From: CAJQLB01 sp905479065
GTDB lineage: Bacteria > Bacteroidota > Bacteroidia > Flavobacteriales > Flavobacteriaceae
Assembly (NCBI GenBank): GCA_943846735.1
Contig: OX044364.1
Location: forward strand, 248,001-312,000
Reading direction: 5' to 3'
Length of the DNA: 64,000 bases
Shown: positions 17,641 to 25,901 of the stretch, in pieces
Layout: the number at the start of each line of letters is the position of its first letter
Position numbering within the stretch: position 1 is the first letter of the stretch
Program-made: the position numbers and the translations under genes
The notes under the pieces: model-generated
What the model saw: the letters and a program-made list of their open reading frames with translations, nothing else
What the model was told of the DNA's origin: nothing
Database searches by the model: none

Positions 17641-18501
17641 TTAATTCCCTCCTTGTGCTAAATTCTTCATTTCTTGTTCAATCATATCATAAAATTGATC
17701 AATTTTAGGTAGAACAATGATTCTGGTTCTTCTGTTTTTAGCTCTATTTTCAGACGTATCATTATCGACTAGCGGTACAAATTCACTTCTACCAGCAGCT
17801 ATTAATTGTGCAGGATTTACACCCAATGTTTGAAGAACTCTTATAATGGAAGTTGATCGTTTAACACTCAAATCCCAATTATCTAAGAGCACCCCCTTTT
17901 GATAAGACTTTGAGTCTGTGTGTCCCTCAACCATTGCTTCAAAGTCAGGTTTACTTTTGACTACTTTAGCAACTTTGGCAAGAACTTCCTTGGCGCGCGA
18001 AGTAACATTGTAGCTACCACTTTTAAATAGTAATTTATCAGCAATAGATATGAAAACTACACCTTTTTCTACATTCACTTCGATATCAGGATCATTAATT
18101 CCTACTTCTTTTTTAAGACTAGTAACTAAGGCAAGCATAACACTATCTTTCTTTGTAACGGCATCTTGTAAGCGTGATATTTTTAAATCCTTTTCTTTTA
18201 GACTTTCTAATGTTTTCTCAACATTACTAGCACCTTTAGAAGTGAGCATGGTAAGGTCTTTATTACTCTGTATTAAATTGTCATTTGTTTTTCTTAAATC
18301 AGCTAGTTGGTCTTTTAAAGCATTTGATAATGCATTAGCTGCTGCAGCATCCGATAAACAGCTGTTAAGCTTAACGGTTGCAGAATTTAATAGGTCTTGT
18401 GTTTCTTTTTGTTTTGCTTCTAGCTCTGAGTATTGCTTTTGTGAAACGCAAGAACTAAGGATGAACATAATTGAAAATCCAAATAAAAGTACTTTTTTCA
18501 T
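17641..18501 (-). CDS. OmpA-family peptidoglycan-binding lipoprotein
   Basis: This 286-residue protein starts MKKVLLFGFSIMFILSSC (lipoprotein signal, Cys18). Residues 20-120 form a helical coiled-coil spacer (LEAKQKETQDLL; LKDQLADLRKTNDNL; ISRLQDAVTKKD). The C-terminal OmpA domain runs from about residue 145 (VFISIADKLLFKSGSYNVT) through MVEGHTDSKSY to NRRTRIIVLP. The Asp and Arg that hold diaminopimelate in OmpA domains are visible in EGHTD and NRAKNRRTR. It probably tethers the outer membrane to the cell wall. A CAAAAATA box at 18534-18541 could be its promoter -7 element. Confidence 0.87.
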   Translation of the reverse strand: MKKVLLFGFSIMFILSSCVSQKQYSELEAKQKETQDLLNSATVKLNSCLSDAAAANALSNALKDQLADLRKTNDNLIQSNKDLTMLTSKGASNVEKTLESLKEKDLKISRLQDAVTKKDSVMLALVTSLKKEVGINDPDIEVNVEKGVVFISIADKLLFKSGSYNVTSRAKEVLAKVAKVVKSKPDFEAMVEGHTDSKSYQKGVLLDNWDLSVKRSTSIIRVLQTLGVNPAQLIAAGRSEFVPLVDNDTSENRAKNRRTRIIVLPKIDQFYDMIEQEMKNLAQGGN

Positions 18502-18591
18502 GAGTTTTAGATTGTATAAACATTGTTAGTAAACAAAAATAAAAAAAAACATGGCGTTTAGGAAGAATAAACAAAACTTTTACTAACGAGG

Positions 18592-19581
18592 TTATAAACT
18601 ATTATAAAATTTTTTCCTCAGGATAAAATAGCACCAAATGATAGACCTTCGGTGAAAATAATGGGGTTTTTGAATTAGTTGTTTTCTTTTACTCAAAAGT
18701 TGAGGTAAATGCTGATAGTAGGAGAGATGTGCATGAATTATTGCAAAGGTGTGGGAAGGTTTTAACTGCAATAAATAATAAAGACCTGCGATACCATCTA
18801 AAAAAAGACGGACAGCAACTAATGCGAGCAAATTTCCATTTGCATTTTTAGTAATATTAAATAAGCTATTTCTAAAATTTAAAAATGTTTTTCGTGAATT
18901 TTGAGCATTTAATGTACCTCCTCCTAAGTGATAAACATGAGAGCTACTCAGGTATTTAATTGTATGACCTGAATTTTTTGCACGCCAACAGAGGTCAATT
19001 TCTTCGTGGTGCGCGAAAAAACTTTCATCAAAACCATTTAATTCATTAAAAACAGATTTTCTGATAAAAAGACAAGCTCCCGAAGCCCAGAAAATATCAG
19101 AAACACCCTCATATTGAAGTTCATCTTTTTCGATAGTATCAAAAATGCGCCCTCTGCAATATGGATAGCCATATTTGTCAATAAATCCCCCTGCAGCTCC
19201 AGCGTATTCAAAAGAATCTTGACGATTAAAATCTAAGATTTTTGGTTGAATAATTGCTGTGTTTATATCTTGTTTAAATAAAGTAATAATATCATCAAGC
19301 CAATTTTCGCTAACCTTGACGTCGTTGTTGAGAAGACAAAATATATCAGCTTGAACTTGCTTTAAACCCTCGTTGTAACCCTGTGCATATCCTTTATTAG
19401 AGTTGTTTTGGATAATATGAATACTTGGGTAGTTTTTAGACACAAACTTTACAGAACCATCATTTGAAGCATTATCGATAAGATATAAATTTGCTCCACT
19501 AGAGTTATTTATTAATGAGGGTAAAAATTTACTTAGAAGTTTTTCACCATTCCAGTTTAAGATGACAATCGCTAGTTTCAT
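18592..19581 (-). CDS. Family 2 glycosyltransferase
   Basis: This 329-residue GT-A glycosyltransferase starts MKLAIVILNWNGEKLL, with LIDNASNDGSVKF and the metal-site segment FCLLNNDVKVS. FFAHHEEIDLCWRAKNSGH is the acceptor/catalytic region common in rhamnosyl- and related transferases. Hydrophobic stretches near the C-terminus (LLALVAVRLFLDGIAGLYYLL) suggest membrane association. It probably acts in surface polysaccharide or glycolipid synthesis; the sugar is unknown. It overlaps the upstream gene by 4 bases, so the two are coupled. Confidence 0.85.
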   Translation of the reverse strand: MKLAIVILNWNGEKLLSKFLPSLINNSSGANLYLIDNASNDGSVKFVSKNYPSIHIIQNNSNKGYAQGYNEGLKQVQADIFCLLNNDVKVSENWLDDIITLFKQDINTAIIQPKILDFNRQDSFEYAGAAGGFIDKYGYPYCRGRIFDTIEKDELQYEGVSDIFWASGACLFIRKSVFNELNGFDESFFAHHEEIDLCWRAKNSGHTIKYLSSSHVYHLGGGTLNAQNSRKTFLNFRNSLFNITKNANGNLLALVAVRLFLDGIAGLYYLLQLKPSHTFAIIHAHLSYYQHLPQLLSKRKQLIQKPHYFHRRSIIWCYFILRKKFYNSL

Positions 19582-20024
19582 TTGCTGTAATCTGGGATGT
19601 CAGTTAAAAAATGATATTGTTTTGCACTAAAGTCCATACTACAATAATAATGATTTAATCCGTTAGTAACCATGAGGTAAGAGGCATTTAAAACAGAATT
19701 GTAGCGTGCTATTTGGTCAAATGTGTTTTGGCCAATTATAATATTAGGAGATTTACATTCAATAATTAAGTGAATCGTTCCATCTGTGTTAAATACCACA
19801 ATGTCATATCTTTTTGTAAGGCCATTGATGACTAATTTTTTTTCAATATTTATCAGTGATTTTGGATATTTTTTTATCGTCATTAAGAATCTAACACAGT
19901 GTTGTCTGACCCATTCTTCTGGTTGTAGGACAACAAATTTTTTACGTATCTCGTCAAAGATAAAACGTTTATTTTCTCTATTTTTGAAATGAAATCTATA
20001 TGTGGGAAAATTTAATTTTTGCAC
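19578..20024 (-). CDS. Orphan PD-(D/E)XK protein (HsdR N-terminal-like), GTG start
   Basis: This protein of about 148 residues resembles the N-terminal nuclease domain of type I restriction HsdR subunits, but no hsdM or hsdS lies nearby. The putative active site is the Asp of KRYDIVVF plus IIECKSP (Glu-x-Lys). The C-terminus (FDQIARYNSVLNASYLMVTNG) fits the domain. I chose the GTG at 20024, because the conserved start of this family, QKLNFPTYRF, follows directly. The open frame extends to 20090, which would overlap holA. It is translationally coupled to the glycosyltransferase and faces holA across 26 bases. It may be a DNA-repair nuclease. Confidence 0.75.
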   Translation of the reverse strand: MQKLNFPTYRFHFKNRENKRFIFDEIRKKFVVLQPEEWVRQHCVRFLMTIKKYPKSLINIEKKLVINGLTKRYDIVVFNTDGTIHLIIECKSPNIIIGQNTFDQIARYNSVLNASYLMVTNGLNHYYCSMDFSAKQYHFLTDIPDYSK

Positions 20025-20050
20025 AACACAAATTTGGTGATTTTTTTTTA

Positions 20051-21055
20051 ATGGACGAAGTAAAACAAATAGTTGCAGAGATAAAGTCAAGAAACTTTAG
20101 ACCGATTTATTTTTTGATGGGAGAGGAGCCTTATTACATTGATAAGATATCTAGCTTTATTGAGGAAAATATATTGGAAGTTGCCGAGCAGGAATTTAAT
20201 CAAACCATACTTTACGGTCGTGACACTTCTATTGACGATATAGTATCTCATGCGAAACGTTATCCAATGATGGCAGATTTTCAAGTAATCATTGTTAAAG
20301 AAGCTCAAGATCTCTCAAGATCCATCGAAAAGTTAGTACCGTATGTTCAAAATCCACAAACATCTACTGTTTTGGTAGTCAATTATAAATATAAAAAAAT
20401 TGACAAAAGAAAGGCCTTATACAAAGCGTTAAGAAAAAACTGTGTGGTTTTTGAAAGTAAGAAATTATATGAAAATCAAGTAGTTGATTGGGTTAGAAGA
20501 ATTTTATCTCCAAGAGGTTATACTATGTCTCCAAAAGCTGCGCAAATGCTCGTGGAATTTTTAGGAAATGATTTAAGTAAAATCAATAATGAAATAGAAA
20601 AATTGACTCTGGTTGTTCCTAAAGATTCAGAGATTACTCCTGAGTTAATCGAGGAACATATTGGTATTTCAAAAGATTATAACAACTTTGAGTTACGGAA
20701 AGCTATTGGTAATAAAAACATGCAAAAGGCGGTAAAAATTATAAATTATTTTTCGGATAATTCAAAGGATAATCCCATTGTTGTCACGGTAGCACTATTA
20801 TTCAGTTTTTTTTCTCAGTTACTACGGTTACACGGATTACATGACAAATCTCCAAGGGCTGTGGCGTCAGCCCTAAAAGTGAGTCCTTATTTTGTGAATG
20901 AATATATTGTTGCTTCTCGAAACTACCCCATGAAAAAGGTAAGTCAGGTTATCACGATACTCAGAGAGTTCGATCTTAAGAGTAAGGGAGTTGGATCGAG
21001 TGCAATTCCACAGAGTGAATTATTAAAAGAATTGATTATTCGAATATTGAATTAA
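20051..21055 (+). CDS. holA: DNA polymerase III delta subunit
   Basis: This protein of about 334 residues starts MDEVKQIVAEIKSRNFRPIYFLMGEEPYYID. The motif YFLMGEEPYYID is the standard N-terminal segment of clamp-loader delta subunits, which open the beta sliding clamp. TRDTSIDDIVSHAKRYPM-type and QVIIVKEAQDL segments follow, and the C-terminus has the collar domain. An in-frame start at 20000 would overlap the divergent gene and adds residues not found in the family, so 20051 is preferred. Confidence 0.9.
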   Translation: MDEVKQIVAEIKSRNFRPIYFLMGEEPYYIDKISSFIEENILEVAEQEFNQTILYGRDTSIDDIVSHAKRYPMMADFQVIIVKEAQDLSRSIEKLVPYVQNPQTSTVLVVNYKYKKIDKRKALYKALRKNCVVFESKKLYENQVVDWVRRILSPRGYTMSPKAAQMLVEFLGNDLSKINNEIEKLTLVVPKDSEITPELIEEHIGISKDYNNFELRKAIGNKNMQKAVKIINYFSDNSKDNPIVVTVALLFSFFSQLLRLHGLHDKSPRAVASALKVSPYFVNEYIVASRNYPMKKVSQVITILREFDLKSKGVGSSAIPQSELLKELIIRILN

Positions 21056-21059
21056 AATA

Positions 21060-21434
21060 TCAATGTTTATCTAAAGAAATTTTTCCTGCTCCTGAAATTG
21101 CAATCACTAAAAAGCAAATCGCGTATAAAACAGCCATTTCTTTTTTTCCAAATGGATCACTTGCATGGACAACAAATGCCGCAACTAGCATGGTAATTAA
21201 AGGAAATAGTGTCGCTATTTTAGTTTTGTACCCAACAATAACAAACAATGGTGCAATAAATTCACCAAGTACAACGAGTAGAAGTGAAATGGTAGCACCT
21301 AATCCAATGGGGTCACCAAAATCTGTCGGATCATTAATTAGCCTTTGAAGTTTTCCGTAGCCATGGGTAAGCATGCATAATGATACACCAACTCTAAGTA
21401 TTAATAATCCTAAGTCTTTGTTCGTTTTAAACAT
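21060..21434 (-). CDS. DoxX-family membrane protein
   Basis: This small membrane protein of about 124 residues has four predicted helices: LGLLILRVGVSLCMLTHGYG, GATISLLLVVLGEFIAPLFV, ATLFPLITMLVAAFVV and MAVLYAICFLVIAISGAG. The HGYGKL and LGEFIAP motifs fit the DoxX family. An upstream in-frame start at 21470 exists, but the family begins near MFKTNKDLGLLILR, giving 21434. Its function is unknown; relatives act in redox or respiration-linked processes. It converges with holA. Confidence 0.8.
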   Translation of the reverse strand: MFKTNKDLGLLILRVGVSLCMLTHGYGKLQRLINDPTDFGDPIGLGATISLLLVVLGEFIAPLFVIVGYKTKIATLFPLITMLVAAFVVHASDPFGKKEMAVLYAICFLVIAISGAGKISLDKH

Positions 21435-21591
21435 ATTATTAAAATTTATATATTCATGAATTTTTGTCAATTAGGCCCTTAACTAACGTTATGTAATTAT
21501 AGTGAAAGTAATTAAATAAAACAAAATTGCTTTTAATGACATAAAAAACTGAGTCATTTGAGATACAAAAAACCTATTTCAATTTTTCAAA

Positions 21592-23196
21592 TCATATTCC
21601 TTTGAGTAAATTGACACTTACAGTCGCTAAATCATTGTTTGGAAATTTAGTGAAATAATTAGTGTCTAAATACAGTCCCGCTTTCTCAATAATAGCATTA
21701 AAAACATCAATTTCTAAAATATATTGATCAGAGTAACCATGCGTTGCATCATAAGCAGTCGCAGCAGTTTTTCCAATATTTTTTGCCGCAATTTCTGGGC
21801 TAATTGTATGTAATTCAATAATTAAAAGGCCAAATTTTTCAACAAATGGCTTCCAGTTTTTTAAATGCTCAACTAATGAAACTTCAACGATAGCATTGTT
21901 TAATCGTTGACCATTAAACGCATAGGCTCCTGATGATTTGCTGACGGATAATGTTTTTTGAACGGGTGATTCCCAAATTCTGTTATGATCTAAAAAAGTT
22001 CTAACATTGAGTAAATCTTTTAAATCAATGTCATAATCTTCTTTTAAATCTTTTGCCAAAATCTCAGGTTTGCCAATATCACCCCAAATGACTTTAGCCC
22101 AAATATCAGATTTTATTAGGTTTCCTCTCGTTACTTTTAAGGCGGCTTGATTAAAATCAGCTCCAACAAGCAATAAGGGGTATTCATCAAGAATCTTTCC
22201 ACGAAGGGTATGGTATTCAATTACTTCAAATATGTGCTTAATAAATGCACCATTGCCACAGCCCATGTCTAAAATTCCCTTTGGTTGTTCTTCAATTGGC
22301 TTATTAAAAATATTAATTATGATATCATCAATTACTTTAAAGTATGTGGAATGAGCTCCTCCGCTACCCCAAACATTCATTTCCCTGTGAACATGTTTTT
22401 CAGGATCCGTTACTGATTTTGGCTTCAGTATGAAAGGATTTGTGAAAATTAAATGGTCTAAATTAGTGAATGTTGGTAAGTAGGAAACAGTAACACCATA
22501 TGCAGTTGCGCGCTTTGCGAAAAATAGTCCTTTTTCTGTAAAACGATATGTGTCTCTATTTTTTTGAAACCATCCCAAGAAAACAAAAAAATCAAGTACT
22601 TGTTTAAAATTCTCAGGATTTTTATGAAATTCTTGAGCTCTAAAAGATGCTTCCATGAAATATTTATGAAATAAACCATTAACCCCAAGTAAAACAATAA
22701 TTGGGGCTACAATAGTACCTTCAATATGTTTTAGGACTTGGTATTCGATTGAATTTGGTGTGATATTCTTTATTCCGTAGTTACGCTTATAATCTTTAAA
22801 GTTATTATCTAAAACATAAAAAGCGTCTGAAGTTATACCTTCAATTGGAAATTTAACTGAATATGTCAACAGGTTTACGACGTCATCATACAAGGTTGCA
22901 TATCCAAAGGCTAATTTGCTGTTTTCATTGATTTCGTATAATACCGTATTTTCAGTATTATTTTGAATTTGAGTTAACCAACCTTGCGAGCACAGTGTTC
23001 TTAAAGCAACATTCAAATATCCTTCACTTGCACTAAACTTTTTGGATATAATTCCAATATCAACTTTTTTTTGTTGTATTAAATAATCGAGAATTCCTCT
23101 TTTATTTAAGGTGTGCATTGCAGATGCAGTCGCAATTCCATTTAGATGACGAAAAATCGTAGAGCGAAGAGCTGTTTTATCTGATTTTGAAAGCAT
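21592..23196 (-). CDS. Large class I SAM-dependent methyltransferase with winged-helix regions
   Basis: This 534-residue protein has the SAM-binding motif PKGILDMGCGNGAFIKHIFE near residue 305 and LLVGADFNQAALK after it. Two regions ahead of it look like winged-helix dimerisation domains of O-methyltransferases: residues 15-85 (ATASAMHTLNKRGILDYL; FSASEGYLNVALRTLCSQGWL) and about 185-240 (FKQVLDFFVFLGWF; YRFTEKGLFFAK). The size is well above the usual 340 residues. No cluster of biosynthetic genes surrounds it. The substrate is unknown; resemblance to methyltransferase parts of polyketide-type enzymes is possible but unproven. Confidence 0.75.
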   Translation of the reverse strand: MLSKSDKTALRSTIFRHLNGIATASAMHTLNKRGILDYLIQQKKVDIGIISKKFSASEGYLNVALRTLCSQGWLTQIQNNTENTVLYEINENSKLAFGYATLYDDVVNLLTYSVKFPIEGITSDAFYVLDNNFKDYKRNYGIKNITPNSIEYQVLKHIEGTIVAPIIVLLGVNGLFHKYFMEASFRAQEFHKNPENFKQVLDFFVFLGWFQKNRDTYRFTEKGLFFAKRATAYGVTVSYLPTFTNLDHLIFTNPFILKPKSVTDPEKHVHREMNVWGSGGAHSTYFKVIDDIIINIFNKPIEEQPKGILDMGCGNGAFIKHIFEVIEYHTLRGKILDEYPLLLVGADFNQAALKVTRGNLIKSDIWAKVIWGDIGKPEILAKDLKEDYDIDLKDLLNVRTFLDHNRIWESPVQKTLSVSKSSGAYAFNGQRLNNAIVEVSLVEHLKNWKPFVEKFGLLIIELHTISPEIAAKNIGKTAATAYDATHGYSDQYILEIDVFNAIIEKAGLYLDTNYFTKFPNNDLATVSVNLLKGI

Positions 23197-23350
23197 ATTA
23201 TAGCTAATATACTTTAAAAATATAGATATAGGTAAACTAACTAAATTGAAAATTCAATATTCAACATGACTTTCAATACAAATTAAAGGCAATGATATTT
23301 AGTAAACTTATGAAAACTTAAATTCTAAGAAGGTGTAATGTTTGAAAAGA

Positions 23351-25762
23351 TTACCTCAACCTAGGAAAGTCCTCTGGATTAACCTCATGCATGATTGCAT
23401 AAACGTATTCAAAAATATCCTCATTTGATGGCTTACTAAAATAATCGCCGTCAGAGCCATACGCTGGACGATGTTCATTTGCCGTAAGTGTATGTGGGCG
23501 ACTGTCTAAATATTCATAAGCATTTTGAATATTCAAAATTTCATTTAAAATATAAGAAGAGCATCCTCCTGGGACATCCTCATCAATGACAACAACACGG
23601 TTTGTTTTCTTTATACTTTTTAAAATATCATGATTTAAATCAAAAGGAATTAAAGATTGTATGTCAATAACTTCAGCTTCAATTCCAACTTCTTGAAGTT
23701 CTTTTGCAGTTTCTTCAACAATTCTTAGTGTCGAACCGTAAGACACTAAAGTGATATCAGAACCTTCCTTTAAGAGCTCAACTTGACCAACAGCAGTTTT
23801 AAACTTTCCAAAATTATTTGGAATTTTTTCTTTTAAGCGATAGCCATTTAAACATTCAATGATAAGTGCTGGCTGATCGCTTTTTAGCATGGTATTATAA
23901 AATCCGGCAGCAATGGTCATATTTCTTGGAACTAATACAAAAACACCTCTAATTAAGTTGATAATTCCACCAAGCTGTGAACCTGAATGCCAAATACCTT
24001 CCAGTCTATGACCTCTTGTTCTAATAATCATCGGCGCTTTTTGTTTACCCAGAGTTCGGTAATGTAGTGTAGCTAAGTCATCACTTATTATTTGAAGCGC
24101 ATACATTAAATAATCTAAGTATTGAATTTCTGCAATTGGTCTTAGTCCTCGCATCGCCATTCCTATACCTTGACCAATTATTGTTGCCTCTCGTATCCCA
24201 GTATCAGAAATTCGTAAGGTTCCATATTTCTCTTGAAGTCCCTCAAGACCTTGATTGACATCACCAATTTTCCCTGCATCTTCACCAAAAATTAGTGCCT
24301 CAGGATATTGATTGAATATAGCATCAAAATTTTCTCTTATGATGATACGTCCGTCAACAAACTTTGCATCCTTATCAAAAGTAGGCTTTAAGGCATCTAT
24401 TGAGATTGCATTTTTAACAGATTCACTATACAAATGTGAACTGTATTTCGATTGATTTAATTCAAAATACGCGTTAATCCATGATTGTAGATCTGTTTTT
24501 GCTTGGAAATCCTCAAATGTGAGATATTTTAAGCATTTTCTTGCAGTAGAAATTAGATTTTTTTTTATCGGCTCGTCTATGAGAATTAGATCGTTTAAAA
24601 GTTTCTGAATAAATGCTTTGTTTGAGCTTGAAGATATCACGCTATTTAAAATTGAAACAAGCTCCGTACGCTCTTTTTTAATAGGATTAATAAAAGCACT
24701 CCAAGCATCGTTTTTGCCTTTTCTAACACGTTTTTTTAAATCCTTATCTATAGTCGATAGTTCTTCCTCAGTTGCTATCTCATTACTAATAATCCAATTT
24801 CGCATTTTTAACAGGCAGTCGTGCTGTCGTTCCCAATTGAGTCGTTCACTCGATTTGTAGCGCTCATGAGATCCAGATGTAGAATGCCCTTGAGGTTGTG
24901 TTAGTTCAGTAACATGAATTAAAACCGGAACATGTTCTTCACGTGCAATTTTTGATGCAATTAAATAAGTATCGATTAAAGCAGCATAGTCCCAACCTTT
25001 CACTTTTAGAATTTCATATCCTTTCTGTTGATCATCTCGTTGAAAACCTTTTAAAATTTCTGATATACTTTCTTTAGTAGTTTGTTGTTTTGCATGCACA
25101 GATATACCGTATTCGTCATCCCAAACACTCACTACCATCGGTACTTGAAGAACGCCTGCAGCGTTTATTGTTTCGAAAAAAACTCCTTCGCTAGTACTTG
25201 CATTCCCAATAGTACCCCATGCTACTTCATTACCTTTATTTGAAAAATGAGTGGCATCAATCGTATGAACATGTCTGTAAATTTTTGACGCTTGTGCCAG
25301 TCCTAACAGTCTTGGCATTTGTGCCGCTGTTGGAGATACATCTGCACTTGAATTGCGTTGTTGAGTAAGATCTTTCCAATTATAATCTGTGTCTAAGCTA
25401 TGTGTTCCAAAATGCCCTCCCATTTGTCGACCGGCACTCATCGGGTCAGCTTTGATGTCTGTGTGCGCGTAAAGACCAGCAAAAAATTGCTCAATAGTGA
25501 GTGAATCGATTGCCATCATAAAGGTTTGATCTCGATAGTAGCCTGATCTAAAGTCTCCGTTTTGGAAGGCTTTAGCCATGGCTAATTGAGGTAGTTCTTT
25601 ACCATCTCCAAAAATCCCAAATTTCGCTTTTCCAGTTAAAACTTCACGACGTCCAAGTAAGCTGCATTCTCTGCTCGTTACAGCAATGGTGTAGTCGTTG
25701 ATGATTTCATTTTTAAAATCAACGTATGACATCGCTTTGGATATGTCGGAATTTGTTTGCAT
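23351..25762 (-). CDS. 2-oxo acid dehydrogenase E1, fused alpha and beta subunits
   Basis: This 803-residue fusion joins the two subunits of a thiamine-diphosphate-dependent E1, probably of the branched-chain 2-oxo acid dehydrogenase complex. The alpha half (1-370) has AMAKAFQNGDFRSGYYRDQTF, GHFGTHSLD and the TPP-binding segment GNASTSEGVFFETIN. The beta half (from about 470) has EALIFGEDAGKIGDVNQGLEG, GIGMAMRGLRPIAEIQYLDY, DIQSLIPFD and IDEDVPGG. E2 and E3 genes are not nearby. The fused form is common in Bacteroidota. Branched-chain versus pyruvate substrate is inferred. Confidence 0.87.
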   Translation of the reverse strand: MQTNSDISKAMSYVDFKNEIINDYTIAVTSRECSLLGRREVLTGKAKFGIFGDGKELPQLAMAKAFQNGDFRSGYYRDQTFMMAIDSLTIEQFFAGLYAHTDIKADPMSAGRQMGGHFGTHSLDTDYNWKDLTQQRNSSADVSPTAAQMPRLLGLAQASKIYRHVHTIDATHFSNKGNEVAWGTIGNASTSEGVFFETINAAGVLQVPMVVSVWDDEYGISVHAKQQTTKESISEILKGFQRDDQQKGYEILKVKGWDYAALIDTYLIASKIAREEHVPVLIHVTELTQPQGHSTSGSHERYKSSERLNWERQHDCLLKMRNWIISNEIATEEELSTIDKDLKKRVRKGKNDAWSAFINPIKKERTELVSILNSVISSSSNKAFIQKLLNDLILIDEPIKKNLISTARKCLKYLTFEDFQAKTDLQSWINAYFELNQSKYSSHLYSESVKNAISIDALKPTFDKDAKFVDGRIIIRENFDAIFNQYPEALIFGEDAGKIGDVNQGLEGLQEKYGTLRISDTGIREATIIGQGIGMAMRGLRPIAEIQYLDYLMYALQIISDDLATLHYRTLGKQKAPMIIRTRGHRLEGIWHSGSQLGGIINLIRGVFVLVPRNMTIAAGFYNTMLKSDQPALIIECLNGYRLKEKIPNNFGKFKTAVGQVELLKEGSDITLVSYGSTLRIVEETAKELQEVGIEAEVIDIQSLIPFDLNHDILKSIKKTNRVVVIDEDVPGGCSSYILNEILNIQNAYEYLDSRPHTLTANEHRPAYGSDGDYFSKPSNEDIFEYVYAIMHEVNPEDFPRLR

Positions 25763-25782
25763 TAATCAAGTTTAAGAAAACG

Positions 25783-25813
25783 CGAAGGTAGTGAATTACG
25801 CATGGTTTTGCAA
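25783..25813 (-). promoter_or_regulatory. Promoter of the fused E1 gene
   Basis: On the minus strand, TTG (25813-25811), 20 bases, then TACCTTCG (25790-25783) is close to TTTG-N19-TAnnTTTG. It sits 20 bases upstream of the ATG. Confidence 0.5.
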
Positions 25814-25901
25814 TCAAGAATGTTATTTATAAGAAGGCGCTTTCGAAGCGATTAGAACAGGATATATGGTTAAAGGGCTTTTATAAAATTAGAGATAAAA
25901 G

